64,000 nt of DNA, taken from positions 11,837,572 through 11,901,571 of the forward strand of contig OX388325.1 of assembly GCA_947579605.1 (NCBI GenBank), in the 5' to 3' direction. This DNA is from Athripsodes cinereus. Lineage: Eukaryota; Arthropoda; Insecta; Trichoptera; Leptoceridae. Below the pieces are notes generated by a model, which saw nothing but the letters and a program-made list of their open reading frames with translations, ran no database searches and was not told where the DNA came from. This document shows, one piece after another, positions 1 to 13,392 of the stretch; within the stretch, counting starts at the first letter, position 1, and every line of letters begins with the position of its first letter. A program made the translations under genes and the position numbers.

Positions 1-360
1 CACGGAAGATGTTGAAATCGAAACCTTTTTGGCGAACATCAAAGTGAAACGTGAACCTGTGGAGGAAGAAAGATGTGACATTGGATATGCAGTTCCGTTG
101 GATGATATTGATATAATTATATGTACCTGATATAAAAGTAGAGTGCGAGATGAGAGCTCACAATGTGACAGTAGCCAGTACGTCTTCAACGAGTACAGAT
201 TGTGTGCCAAGTTCAAGTAATCAAACTCATGTAAAAGAGACGAGACGCAGAAATGTTCGTAGTGTGACTAGTAATGATGGAATGAAATATGTGAAGTCTT
301 TTAAGTGTAATATTTGTAAGAAAAAAATTGATTGTTCTAGTAGTTTGCAGACACATAATA
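1..360 (+). pseudogene. 5'-truncated, broken poly-C2H2 zinc-finger gene (N-terminal region plus part of one finger)
   Basis: The segment matches the N-terminal region of the zinc-finger genes at 4216, 24669 and 59269(-). It has the acidic stretch around EDVEIETFLANI, the VKREPVEEE stretch and the DIGYAV block. The start codon lies before the window. An indel near 108-125 alters the conserved DIDIHEPDIKVE block and breaks the frame. After it the sequence stays recognisable to a single finger (C-x2-C, FKCNICKKK, then L-Q-T-H) that is cut off before its last histidine. At 361 a TA-flanked MITE begins, so the rest of the finger array is absent. No function is expected; it is a relic of the family. 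Confidence 0.75.
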
Positions 361-888
361 GACCATTAAAGGTCACGTGGTCTTGTCTATGGATTTGCTT
401 TTGCTTGGGGGGCAAACAGTTAGATTGCGCAAATCATCCTTGTTGGCAACGCGATAATATAACTCAAAAATTGTATTATAAATTGTATTGTAAAATTGTC
501 TCAATAATATTGTAACGTAGAATATTTAAAGCGCCAACTTTGTGGCATAGTTGTTATATTAATAAATAGTGCTTTGGAGGACGAACGATAGATGGTGATA
601 GTATGGAGTTGAAACCACGTATGAACGATGTTTTAAATTCTTTATATTCTTGATAAAATGTTCGTCTCTTCAGAATCCTGTGGCCCTTGTGGCCATAGCA
701 TAGGGAGGTATCCTCGCTTAGACGAGAATACTGGACTGATAGGGTCTCCTCCAACTGGCACAGCTCAAGTGGAGCTTAGTAGTGAGAGGTAGTATTGGTA
801 AATCCAGTTCTTTCTCAGGAATCGGTACTTGAGACATCGTTCTTCAAAACAATTCGTTCTTAACATTCGTTCTCGTTCGTGGAATTTG

Positions 889-1400
889 TCACGCGATTTT
901 CACCTTAGTCTCTTTGAAAATAAAGTATTTTAAAGGCCTTTTTCCCAAAAGACGACACGAAGATTTAAATCCTTAAATCTCGTTTGTGATATATGTCACG
1001 CGATTTTAAACCTTAGTCTCTTTGAAAATAGAGTATTCTAATGGTATTTTTACCAAAACAACTTCACAAAGATTTAAATCTTTGAATCATGTTTGTTACA
1101 TTTGACACGCGATATAAAACCTTAATTCCTTTGAAAATAGAATACTCCAATGGCGTTTTTTCCAAAATAATAACACGTAGATTTAAATCCAAGAATCTCG
1201 TTCTCAACGTTTGACACGCAATATGAAACCTTAGTATCTTTGAAAATAGAGTATCTTAAGGTTTTTTTTCCAAAAAAAACACACACATGAAGATTTAAAT
1301 CTCGTTCGTGTTTATTTGCCACGCGATGTTAAACCTTAGTTTCTTTGAAAATATAGTACTTTAATGTAATTTTTCCCAAAAGAACGAAAAAGACCGAACA
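889..1400 (+). repeat. Tandem repeat, about 107-bp unit, about 5 diverged copies
   Basis: Units begin at about 889, 995, 1104, 1213 and 1318, each with a (G)(A/T)CACGCGAT box. Each continues with CCTTAGTCTCTTTGAAAATA, a T-rich run and AGATTTAAAT. The copies are clearly diverged, so this is an old array inside the 444-2502 insertion. Confidence 0.7.
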
Positions 1401-1629
1401 GATTTGGCATTGAGGATTTAGTTCTTCGAGTTAAGTTGAAGAACGAATACATAAGAACGAATAGTCAGATTCTGAACAATATTAGTGAGAGGTAGGTACC
1501 TAGAGCCGCGCGCTGCATGTGTTGACATTTCTCCTTGCAGCCAGTGCACTAGGCATCAACCACTCTTTGATAGGTTTCCTTCCCATTCCCCTTTCCTCCT
1601 TAGTTAGCAAACCTTCCTCTCTTCCCTAG

Positions 1630-2030
1630 TCTTCTTCTACCGCGCGTTGTATTGTGGGGTTATTCCTCCGTACAGCCAGTGTGTTGAAGACGTACCCCTC
1701 ACCTACCTTTCCTGCCTTCTTCTACCGCGCGTTGTATTGTGGGGTGATTCCTCCGTACAGCCAGTGTGTTGAAGGCATAATTCCCATCCATAGTCGATAG
1801 CGCTATATAGCGGGGTTATTCCTCCGTATAGCAATATCGTATCCTTTAGTTTTTGAACCTCCTTAGCTGGCGCGCTCGGGATTATGGCCCTTGTGTGTGA
1901 AGTCTACTGAGGTGAAGTTGCTGTACCTAGACTTCCTACCTTTTGGCTTCTGAACCTCCTTAGCTGGCATACTCGGGATTATGGCCCTTGTGTGTACAGT
2001 CTACTGAGGCGAAGTTGCTGTGCCAAGTCT
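1630..2030 (+). repeat. Two short tandem duplications inside the 2.06-kb insert
   Basis: A block with CTACCGCGCGTTGTATTGTG followed by CCTCCGTACAGCCAGTGTGT occurs twice between about 1630 and 1772. A second block starting CCTCCTTAGCTGGC, with GGGATTATGGCCCTTGTGTG, occurs twice between about 1853 and 2030. No coding potential was seen. Confidence 0.6.
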
Positions 2031-3058
2031 CCCTACCTTAGCTTTCAGTCTCCTTACCTGGCGTTCTTGGGACGTACAGTGTACTGAGGCGGAGTTACTG
2101 TATTGAGGCACCACCCCTTCCTCTCCGTGTTCCTTCACCTCTTACCCAGAGACCCTGCAGTAGGCATGTTGTTCGTCTTTCAAAGCCTCAAACTTTGAAA
2201 GTGGTTTTATTTTTTGGCCCTCCCTCCATCTACCCATGCAGTCTCGTGCTGTTAAAGAGTAAAGGAGCTTGTGGCTACCCCTTTCGGCGGACGACACGTC
2301 AAGTGGACGTGTTCCTTAAGTCCGGAGTACTTCGCCCCGCCTTGAATCCCTAGTGTTTGAAGCTCTGCACTAGGGGGCGGGTGGCTTACTCCAAAGGCTA
2401 CGGTCCGCTGGAATTGGTTGCTGCTCTTGGAAGGCGCAGGTCGAGATTGGGCTGCAACGAAAGTTCCGGCCGCATCCTTCCCGACTAAGGGCGTCGCCTT
2501 CAATCCTTGTAAGATGTTATGCCATAACAGAAAAAAAAGAAAGTCAGACGACAAAATAATAACAAAATCGACACTAGGGCCAATTCTGAATCTTGATGAA
2601 CTAACTAAACTAACTAATAATCGTTAACTAATATTAGTCATTATAGTACAAATTCGTATTCTGTATTAGTTACGAACTATAAACAACTATAAACTCGATA
2701 ACTGGCAAGGACTCGAATAATACTAGTCGGTGATGCCGCAGTAAAAAAATATTTTGAGTATTTTCATGTCCTAATTTTACATTTCTGGCAACATTTCATA
2801 GTTGTCGAGTGTGAGAAACTGACAGTTTTTTTGATTATTAGGTATTCTTTAGGCGTTCCACCTAATATTACACCGTAATCGTCTGTTGTGTTGGGATGCC
2901 TGATGCCCCTCAATGATTTTTCTGTGACGTCATCCTTTAATGGTCTATAGACCATATTTCACGTATGTGCATATTTCACGTATGATAATAATAATTTTTC
3001 AATATAGAAACATTATTTCACTCAGATCTGGCAACATTAAATTGAATGCCATTACAAT

Positions 3059-3980
3059 TAGAGTTGGCCGTTATAACTAATAACTCATTTTTAAACTCAT
3101 TATTTCAAAATAACTAAACTAACAGTTTCTTGTCAATAACATAAATGTTATTTTCGACGACGGCGTTATTCAACTGTTATAACAAGGTTATCGTTATTCC
3201 GTTTAGTTATTGTCGACGACGGCGTTATTCAACTGTTATAACAAGGTTATCGTTATTCAGTTATTGTCGACGACGGCGTTATTCAACTGTTATAACAAAG
3301 TTATCGTTATTCCGTTTTGTCGACGACTATAGTTATTTCGTTTTCGTTTAGTTATATTATAACGTACCACATTGTTACGACTTTGTTATTGTCGTCGTTC
3401 AATAACGTTTCAATAACATAGCACGTTATTGAACGACGACAGTTTTTTCATATGGTTTAATAACTTCGGATGTTATTAAACGATGGCAGTTATTTTGTTT
3501 TTATTTTGAACTATTTAATTGTGTTTATTTGAACTATTTTGAACTAACTATTTGAATTTTTTGGAGGAACACAATCATTTCGTTTAAACGTAGTCATTCG
3601 TTTATTTAGAGGTAGCTGGTAGGTACAAGTTTTCTAATGACATTAATATTATAATCAAAGAATAATTTTGAATATAATATTTGTTTGATTTTAAACTGGT
3701 GATATATTATTTCGGAATGAATTTTTTTTTTTATTTAATTATTTATTCATCTTGCACATCATGCATAAAATATAATTTTTATGCGTATTTTATGTGTGAA
3801 AAATTCTTTGCATTTGATACGATAATAATAATATTCGGATTCTTTAAATTTTTTTTTTTTTCTTTTTTTTTTTTTTTTACAATTTGATCGTTATTAAATA
3901 ACATTTTTTAATAACCGTTATTTACAAATACCGATTACTGGTTGAACGTTATTTTGAAATAACAGTTATTCCCACCTCTA
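3059..3980. mobile_element. hAT-like non-autonomous element with 8-bp TSD
   Basis: The left end is TAGAGTTGG and the right end CCCACCTCTA, i.e. inverted TAGAGGTGGG. The element is flanked by a perfect 8-bp repeat ATTACAAT (3051-3058 and 3981-3988). 8-bp TSDs and TAG-type termini are hallmarks of hAT transposons. The interior is AT-rich, with a tandem repeat at about 3152-3330 and no transposase. The homologous flank at 59500-59520 on the other strand lacks it, which gives a natural empty site. Confidence 0.8.
3152..3330 (+). repeat. Short tandem repeat (54-60 bp, about 3 copies) inside the hAT element
   Basis: A unit starting TCGACGACGGCGTTATTCAA and continuing CTGTTATAAC, then GGTTATCGTTATTC, recurs three times from about 3152. 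A partial TCGACGACTATAG copy follows near 3319. Confidence 0.65.
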
Positions 3981-4215
3981 ATTACAATACAGAATTCATT
4001 CAAGAAGTCGTCCGTTATTCGTATTCTACACGACGCCGTCTCGCGATTAGATGAGGCGTAGATAATTAAAGTATTGTATTTTAAAGATCGAGGTGATATT
4101 TACATCGTGTTTTAGACAGACATAAAAATCTTCTTGTGCCTTCATCTATATACACGACAGTGAATTATTGCATTTGGTACTGATATTGTGGTCCAGGATC
4201 AAAACACAAGACACG
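3981..4215 (+). promoter_or_regulatory. 5' flank of the zinc-finger gene, duplicated at 59270-59570 (-)
   Basis: The sequence from about 3000-3058 and 3981-4215 is closely matched by the reverse complement of 59270-59570, which lies in the same position relative to the paralogous zinc-finger ATG. The copied unit therefore included upstream sequence, and promoter or 5'UTR elements probably lie here. I see no convincing TATA box and cannot place a transcription start. Confidence 0.4.
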
Positions 4216-5513
4216 ATGGAGGGAACCAGTGCTGGTGAACACAACATTGCAGACTGCCGACAGAATAAGTGCATCTTGTGTGAAATGCAAATATGTGTAA
4301 CTGAGGATGATGAAATCGAAGCCTTTTTGGCGAATATCGAAGTGAAATGTGAACCTGTGGAGGAAGAAAGGCGTGACATTGGATATGCAGTTCCGTATGG
4401 TGATATTGATATACATGAACCTGATATAAAAGTTGAATGTGAGAGAGCCAACAATGAGATAGTGGCCAGTACATCTTCCCCGTTAACAGAGTTTGCACCA
4501 GATTCATGTAATCAATCTTATATAAAGAAAATAAGTGGCAAAAATGTTGGTAGTAGGAGAGCTAGTAGCGAAGTCATGAAGGCTTTTGAGTGTAATATTT
4601 GTATGAAAAAGTTTAGTGAATCTGGTAATTTGAAGACACATAAAAGAATTCACAGTGGGGAAAAACCTTTTGAGTGTAATATTTGTATGAAAAAGTTTTG
4701 TAAATCTAGTGATTTGAAAACTCATAAGAGAATTCACAGTGGTGAAAAACCTTTTGAGTGTAATATTTGTATGAAAAAGTTTAGTATATCTGGTAATTTG
4801 AAGACACATAAAAGAATTCACAGTGGTGAAAAGCCTTTTGAGTGTGATACTTGTATGAAAAGATTTAACAATTCTTCTCATTTACACAGACATAAAATAA
4901 TTCACAGTGGTGAAAAACCTTTCGAGTGTAATATTTGTATGAAAAAGTTTAGTCGATTTGGTGATTTGAAAACTCATATAAGAATTCACAGTGGTGAAAA
5001 GCCTTTTGAGTGTAATATTTGTATGAAAAAGTTTAGTAAATCTGGTGATTTGAAGACACATAAGAGAATTCACAGTGGTGAAAAACCTTTTGAGTGTAAT
5101 GTTTGTATGAAAAAGTTTAGTGAATCTGGTAGTTTAAAGAAACATAAAAGAATTCACAGTGGTGAAAAACCTTTTGAGTGTAATATTTGTATGAAAAAGT
5201 TTAGTACATCTGGTAATTTGAAGACACATAAAAGAATTCACAGTGGTGAAAAGCCTTTTGAGTGTGATACTTGTATGAAAAGATTTAACAATTCTTCTCA
5301 TTTACACAGACATAAAATAATTCACAGTGGTGAAAAACCTTTCGAGTGTAGTAATATTTGTATGAAAAAGTTTAGTCGATTTGGTGATTTGAAAACTCAT
5401 ATAAGAATTCACAGTGGTGAAAAGCCTTTTGAGTGTAATATTTGTATGAAAAAGTTTAGTAAATCTGGTGATTTGAAGACACATAAGAGAATTCACAGTG
5501 GTGAAAAACCTTT

Positions 5514-5532
<19 letters not shown>
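4216..5532 (+). CDS. Poly-C2H2 zinc-finger protein, 11 fingers, frameshift-terminated
   Basis: The first ATG (4216) is the one conserved in the paralogs at 24669 and 59269(-). The 438-aa product has an N-terminal region with Cys14, 19, 22 and 27, an acidic stretch, and two PsiKxE sumoylation-type motifs (VKCE 43-46, IKVE 71-74). C2H2 fingers of the C-x2-C-x12-H-x3-H type with TGEKP-like HSGEKP linkers start at residue 126 and repeat every 28 aa. Finger 10 has an extra residue (C-x3-C) and is probably weakened. Fingers 4-8 (DNA about 4801-5220) are repeated 420 bp later, almost base for base. A one-base loss near 5512 ends the frame after finger 11, although finger sequence continues to 7040. 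By family it is a probable nuclear DNA-binding protein; the target is unknown. It may be functional as a shortened protein or already a pseudogene. Confidence 0.65.
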
Positions 5533-7986
<2,454 letters not shown>

Positions 7987-8150
7987 GACCATTAAAGGTC
8001 ACGTGGTCTTGTCTATGGATTTGCTTTTGCTTGGGGGGCAAACAATCAGATTGCGCAAATCATCCTTGTAGGATGTTATGCCATAAGAGAAAAAAAGAAA
8101 GTCAGACGACAAAATAATAACAAAATCGACACTGACAGTTTTTTTGATTA

Positions 8151-10147
8151 CACAGGTCTACAAAAAAAATATTTTTTTATGTAACATGAATAACTTTAAC
8201 TAATTCCTATTTACTTTTACCTGCTGAATCCGAAAATGACACTGAAAAACATCTACCACGTCTGGTTTTTTTGTTATAGAGACACTGGCAATAGAGTGGT
8301 AAATACAGGAAAAATAAAGCCACAAACTTATTATAAAAACAAAAAATTGTAATGTAATTGTACACACTAATTTTTTTCTCTTTCAAACAACTTAAACACA
8401 TTATTTTACCTATAAGCATCTTTGAAATATATACATATGTACAGTTTGTTCATGTTTTTTCATTTTTTTCTTTTATGTGGAGTGGGATCTTCCTTCTTCA
8501 AAAATCAACAGTAATCTCCGAGCATTGCAGGATCCCAGCGGTCTTGGTATCTCGTTTCAATAGTTGCTATAGGTATCCTGGTGTAATTTCTCACATTGTT
8601 CATTACTTATAGCTCCAAGATTCTCCGGAAATAAGTTGATATGCGATTGAAGGAAGTGAATTTTAAGGGACATTCGGCAACCCATAGCTCTGTAGGTTTT
8701 CAAAAGGTTAAGAACTTAACTCTTGTAGTTATCTTCTCTGTTGTTGCCAAGAAATCCTTTTACCACCTTCACAAATACTTTCCAAGCTGCCAATTCTTTT
8801 TTGTTTAGCTTTTTTTCAAATTCAGAATCACGTATGACCTTCCTGATGTCAGGTCCAGTGAAAACACCTTCTTTTATTTTCGCTCCGTTAAGTTTTGGGA
8901 AAAGTTCCGACAAGTACTTAATACCGGGTCCCTCTCTGTCCATGCCTTTTACAAAGTTCTTCATGAGACCCAACTTAATGTGCAGAGGAGGAAGTAGCAC
9001 GTTTTAAGGGTCAACCGATGGATCGTTTAACACATTTTGTTCCCCTGAAGTATAAGATTTTCTTGGCGGCCATGATTGTTTAACAAAATGCTGTTTTTGG
9101 TCCCTGCTGTCCCATAAGCACAAAAAACAACAATACTTTGTAAAGCCACCCTGAAACCCCATTAATATAGCTATCACGTTATGGTTGTGCCTTTTGCTAA
9201 AAAATCTTGAAATCTTGAACCTAGTAGTTCAGACTGCTGCTTTGATAAGTCTAAGTCACGGGCCAAATCATTAAGTTCATTTTGCTTGATAAGGTAAGGC
9301 TCACTAGACGGAGGAACATATTATGTAGGATCGATGGTATTTTCCAACAACTCTTCAGTTTCCGAATGTAAGTCTTCAATGTCATTTAGTTCTGGAATTA
9401 CCAAATCTTCCCAGTTCAAAGGTGGAGTTAGAACGGGTAGGCCTTCACCGTGAGGAACAGGTTTAATGGCTTAAGGTACAGTCGGTAGTCAATGTTCATG
9501 TTCTTTTTCTTCTTCTTTGAATAACCTTCAGTATTAGTAAGGCAAAAGTAGCAGTCATTAAAGTGATTAGTTGGTTCACGCCAAACCATAGGTACAGCAA
9601 ATGGCATACTGCTTCGGTTACCCTTCATCCACTGAATAAGTGTTACGTGACAGCTCACACAACTACGATGTGGCGCCCATTTTTTATCTTGGTCTCCTAT
9701 TTTGCATCCAAAATACAAAAAATATGCTTTTTTTACATCTTCATTCATATGCCTACCTTGAGATTTTAATACGTAACGTTCACAAATATAACAATACTTA
9801 TCTGGTGAATTTATACAAAGTTTCGCTGCTTTGATGCCATTTTCGCACAAAACTTTAAATGAAAACACACATAACCTCACTTCACAGATGCAGCACTTCA
9901 CTGACAGTGCCAGAAGAACACAAATAACATCATACTACCCCCCTCCCTCTTCTGCAGTGTTGTCAACTGTCGAGCTTCAAATAGAGAAATATTGTGATAT
10001 TATGGTAAAATATGATAGTACCATATGTTGGTAACATAAAAATGGGACGTGATAGCTAAATTTTAATAACTATTTCGTTATCAGGAAGGTAAACACATAA
10101 TAAAAATGGTATTCGGATCTGTGTTACAAAAACCTTGTCGACCAGTG
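8151..10147 (-). mobile_element. CACTA/Chapaev3-like DNA transposon remnant with 3-bp TSD
   Basis: The ends are CACAGGTCTACAA at 8151 and, in reverse, CACTGGTCGACAA from 10147: inverted repeats with two mismatches in the first 13 bases. The flanking TTA is duplicated (8148-8150, 10148-10150) relative to the uninterrupted MITE. Terminal CAC and a 3-bp TSD fit CACTA/CMC or Chapaev3-type elements; the exact superfamily is inference. The minus strand carries broken coding segments of a transposase-like gene. Confidence 0.65.
8716..9901 (-). pseudogene. Decayed transposase-like gene, large-protein family common in insect TE debris
   Basis: On the minus strand, 9901-9428 encodes a Cys/His-rich N-terminal part. 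It includes CYICERY, a WAPHRSCVSCH block, VPMVWREP and DCYFC. The next segment follows after a frameshift at about 9480 (PVPHGEGLPV, NWEDLV), with a stop near 9325. Another frame carries NELNDLARDLDLSKQQSELL, and a further shift leads into a block with CCFLCLWDSRD. The last part, 9000-8716, has LLPPLHIKLGLMKNFVKGMD and AKIKEGVFTGPDIR. I have met these motifs in many hypothetical insect and cnidarian proteins, apparently from DNA transposons. Middle and C-terminal portions are missing and no catalytic triad can be placed. Confidence 0.6.
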
Positions 10148-10261
10148 TTATTAGGTATTCTTTAGGCGTTCCACCTAATTATTACACCGTAATCGTCTGT
10201 TGTGTTGGGATGCCTGATGCCCCTCAATGATTTCTCTGTGACGTCATCCTTTAATGGTCTA

Positions 10262-11045
10262 TAGTGTGAAGTACCGTGAACCTGGATGAATAATATTGTA
10301 TTACCTGTGGGTGCCTATGTTTATATTTATTTGTAAATTTTGTATATTCTATATTAAGACATACACAGTTTCTTCTATTAACTATGTTATACTTATATTT
10401 GATTCTTGTCTTGAATACAAATTATATTTTTGTTTTATTTTCGCTTTGTAATGTATGTAAAGATTGTTTTGTACTATTTCAAAACTGTAAAAGGCGAAAG
10501 CCGTTTATTGCTTCGATAAATAAATATCCACTAACTTTATTTTGTTGTACTTGTTAATGTTGTCTTCACCAAATGTTCCTCAGATATGGGATTTATCTAA
10601 GATGATGATGATTTATCTAGAAGCCATTTAGATACAGATAACAGTGGGCCTAGTCAAAACACATTTAAGACTTAAGTTTTCGTTTCGTTTTCATTCAAAC
10701 GCGGACAACGTTGCGAGAACGCGTCAATTTCCGTAGCTACTTGTGTATTTTAGCTCCGAAAATTGACGCGTTCTCGCAACGTCGTCTTGTTTGAACGAAA
10801 ACGTAACGCATAAATGTGTTTTGACTAGGCCTACAGAGGTAGTCAATAGCATAGACATGTAATGTAACATACAAAGTAGAGATACAACGAATAGTGTATT
10901 TGCCGAATACCGAATATTATGCAAGATCGTGTGCCGAATAACCGAATATTCTGCAAAACAATGGTGAGAGCGTGTGGTACTCCCGACCGCGCATCTTCGT
11001 GTAGGTATATACATATGTACTAGACTTGCAGCGCGGTACATTTTT
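10262..11045. repeat. Segment duplicated in inverted orientation at 43850-45640
   Basis: From GTGTGAAGTACCGTGAACCT at about 10264 to the TAGACTTGCAGCGCGGTACA block near 11020, the sequence matches the reverse complement of about 45620 down to 43850. In the other copy one 164-bp part is triplicated (44897-45390) and an 856-bp hAT element is inserted. No protein-coding gene is evident. Confidence 0.7.
10647..10831. mobile_element. Foldback MITE, 185 bp
   Basis: The arms start GGCCTAGTCAAAACACATTT and end with the inverse at 10831. Inner arms GCGAGAACGCGTCAATTT and AAATTGACGCGTTCTCGC also pair. The transcript would fold into one long hairpin. The terminus resembles the larger foldback at 55984 (GAGGCCTGAGT). 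Confidence 0.65.
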
Positions 11046-12505
11046 TCTCAATTTTTAGTAGATACCTATTCATTTCAAATTTATAAAAATTCTTTCCATG
11101 ATTTTTTCAAAATTGAAATTCAGAACCACAGATGTTAAATTGTATGGATAACGATTCTAATTTGAAAATATATAGAGAAATTATTCTATAAATAGGCCTA
11201 TCTATAAAAAGAAAAGTTCATCGTTGATTTTGTATAATTCTCCATATTGCATTATTTATTGAAATTAATAATGTATGGCGTAAATAATTTTCTTCATAAT
11301 TTTTCTTCCCGTGAATTTGTAAGATATTTTAATAGCCTATCGGCTATTCGGGGCGGAGAAGAATCCAACAAATCAGAGATCATTCAAATCGGTACGTCCA
11401 TTCTTGAATTATAAATGGTGTAACACACACGACTTCCTTTTATATATTAGATACCTAGATGGAGTACTCGTGTGTATTTTCATTGTAATAAAGTGAGTCA
11501 CCATTTTTCGGCACTTTTGACAGAACGGTTGGCGAAAAAAAGTGTGGTAAATCGCTAAAAACGTTGACAAGAAATTCAAAAAATGTCCTATTGCGTTTAT
11601 ATAAATGTAAAAATGATATATTTTTATAAAAATGCAATAAAAAGTCCACAAAATGTAGGAAACACCACACGCTTTCGCCAACCGTTCTATCACAAATTCA
11701 TAGATTTTTAGCCTCACTTTTGTAAACGAGTCAGGGTTTTAGGTTTTGTATGGAATTCTGTGATTGTTTGTCTTATTCTCTATGAATTTGTATTGAAAGG
11801 TAGAATCGTGTACAAAATTATCATTTTGTCGTGAGTTTTAATTTTTAATAAGTTTTTTTTTATTTACTTATTTTTTTTTTTTACGAAAATTCGTCAAACT
11901 ACATACAACATGACCTTGAGTGTTGACATGGTAGTGAAAGCATAGGACGAAAAAGAGTGAACAGACGTGTTCACTTTCGATGAACAAGTTTGACCCTGAC
12001 ACTCTGGATGATCATCCGAAGTGAAGCAATGTGAAATCCCTTGAGATGGATAATCCATTAAACGACGCCGAATAAATCATCCAACATACAAATATAATGC
12101 TAATTTAGTTTAAAGACTACCATAAAGTTACCGCTAAATTAATATATAATAAAAAATAAAGTATGATAGATATACATCATTGAGTACTTTATCTGAGTCA
12201 GACACAGTGTTGTTACCATATGGAAGAAACTGCTTAAAACTGGTTATTCAGCGACGAGATACGACACATATTGTGGGTGATGTTTGTATGCTATCAATAT
12301 TATACATGGTCTAATAAAAAACCTTCACAATTTAATGATTAAAAATATCTACTGGCGTCCTTCTTCAAACTAATATTGTTTTATGAAAAAAAGGCATAAT
12401 AGATTTTTAACAAGCAACCAAGTTCCTAATTAATATTGGAGCATAGGAAATAAAAATAAAATCATCATATTTATTTTTAATGTTGGGCCTACCTTTTCCT
12501 GAGTT
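11046..12505. other. No gene; contains a dispersed repeat (11409-11720)
   Basis: The stretch is AT-rich without credible coding frames. 11409-11720 matches 34840-35165 in opposite orientation and includes TTTCGCCAACCGTTCTGTCA-type ends that are partly inverted, so it is probably a MITE. Nothing was recognised in 11721-12505. Confidence 0.5.
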
Positions 12506-12712
12506 CAGCAGGGTTACTCTTGACAAAATCTAAATACGATCTTAATCTTAATCATACGACGCGCGAAGTGACTATTTGCAAAAAATACGCGCATACCGAT
12601 CGCGCAGTAGCGGTAGCGCGGTGATTTTGACCATAGTCCCTTCGTGCGTCGTATGTTCAAGATCAAGACTAGACTAAGATCGTATTTAGATTGTTTCAAG
12701 AGTAGCCCTGCA
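12506..12712. mobile_element. Foldback MITE, 'CAGCAGGGTTACTCTTGACA' family, copy 1
   Basis: The inverted ends are CAGCAGGGTTACTCTTGACA and, reversed, GCAGGGCTACTCTTG. The arms continue with AAATCTAAATACGATCTTAA. Six copies of this family occur in the window (12506, 14983, 17953, 20225, 21901, 33785). Confidence 0.7.
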
Positions 12713-13309
12713 GCACCCCTAAATTTGGCGCCCTGGACAAATACGGGACCTCTCTGTTTATATGTAGCTCAGTGCCTGTGTTGACTCAATATACAGTCCT
12801 CCGCAACAATCAGATGAAAATCTTAAGAGTATTTTCTGTCACACCTATTTCGTACCGTTTCTTAAGTAAACATCACATAGAGACAAAAAAGATAACGAAT
12901 ATTTTATATCATAATAGGTAAGTATAGATACTTACTCAATTTATTTTTCTAGAATTATACAAGTACAATACCATATAATTATTATAAATTGACTTTTTGA
13001 ACTATGTCCTACTGCACTTCGCGTAACCGGATTTTCACCATCTGAGATAATATAATATAACAAATCAGACCATACCAAAGGTTTCATTGACTGCGCTATT
13101 CCAGCGAAAGTAAAGAATGAAATGCGAAAGTATAATGGCTCTATTCTGCATTAATTCCCCGGCAGAGAATAGGTGTCCACTCCTCTCTGTAAGTTCTCTT
13201 GTGTCCTGTGTAACGGTGGTCCGCAATCCCAGGTGCGCGGAGCTAATGGTACCGGCCCTCGGAAGGAACATGAAGGCTAGTCCTTGTTTGTTGTGTCCTC
13301 TTTTTCAAT
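12713..13309. other. No feature recognised
   Basis: Short open frames on both strands around 13065-13377 overlap each other and show no domain or codon pattern I trust. Confidence 0.4.
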
Positions 13310-13392
13310 ATTTAAAACCAGGCAAAGAACATTTGTCTATCTTTCTATTCCCTCATGCCACATCCCAAGTGGGTTAGGCAGAAAGAATACAA

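Larger units (their letters stand above)
444..2502. mobile_element. 2.06-kb non-coding insertion of unknown class, 8-bp target duplication, internal tandem repeats
   Basis: The insert interrupts the MITE exactly within ATCCTTGT, which occurs once in other MITE copies but twice here (436-443 and 2503-2510). It begins TGGCAACG and ends CGCCTTCA. I found no long coding frame and no clear terminal inverted repeat. It contains several internal tandem repeats (889-1400, about 1630-1775, about 1853-2030). The TG...CA ends suggest an LTR, but 8 bp is longer than the usual LTR target duplication and is typical of hAT or P elements. The class is unresolved. Confidence 0.55.
361..2945 (+). mobile_element. 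TA-flanked MITE (GACCATTAAAGG family), copy 1, split by two later insertions
   Basis: The termini are GACCATTAAAGG at 361 and its exact inverse CCTTTAATGGTC ending at 2945, flanked by TA on both sides as in Tc1/mariner-like elements. Comparison with the copies at 7987 and 38003 gives a consensus of about 300 bp. Here it is present in three pieces: 361-443, 2503-2575 and 2818-2945. A 2059-bp insert and a 242-bp insert (2576-2817, flanked by ACT) separate them. The element is non-coding. Its right end contains a TGACGTCA octamer. Confidence 0.75.
7987..10259 (+). mobile_element. TA-flanked MITE (GACCATTAAAGG family), copy 2, split by a 2-kb transposon
   Basis: The ends are GACCATTAAAGG and CCTTTAATGGTC, with TATA on both sides. 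The left part is 7987-8150 and the right part 10148-10259. The two join at GATTATTAGG as in the other copies once the 1997-bp insert is ignored. The inverted paralog at about 45613-45626 reads straight through the site without the element. Confidence 0.8.

Noticed and set aside
554..1322. Minus-strand short frames in the 2-kb insert
   Set aside because: Under 70 codons, overlapping diverged tandem repeats, no domain.
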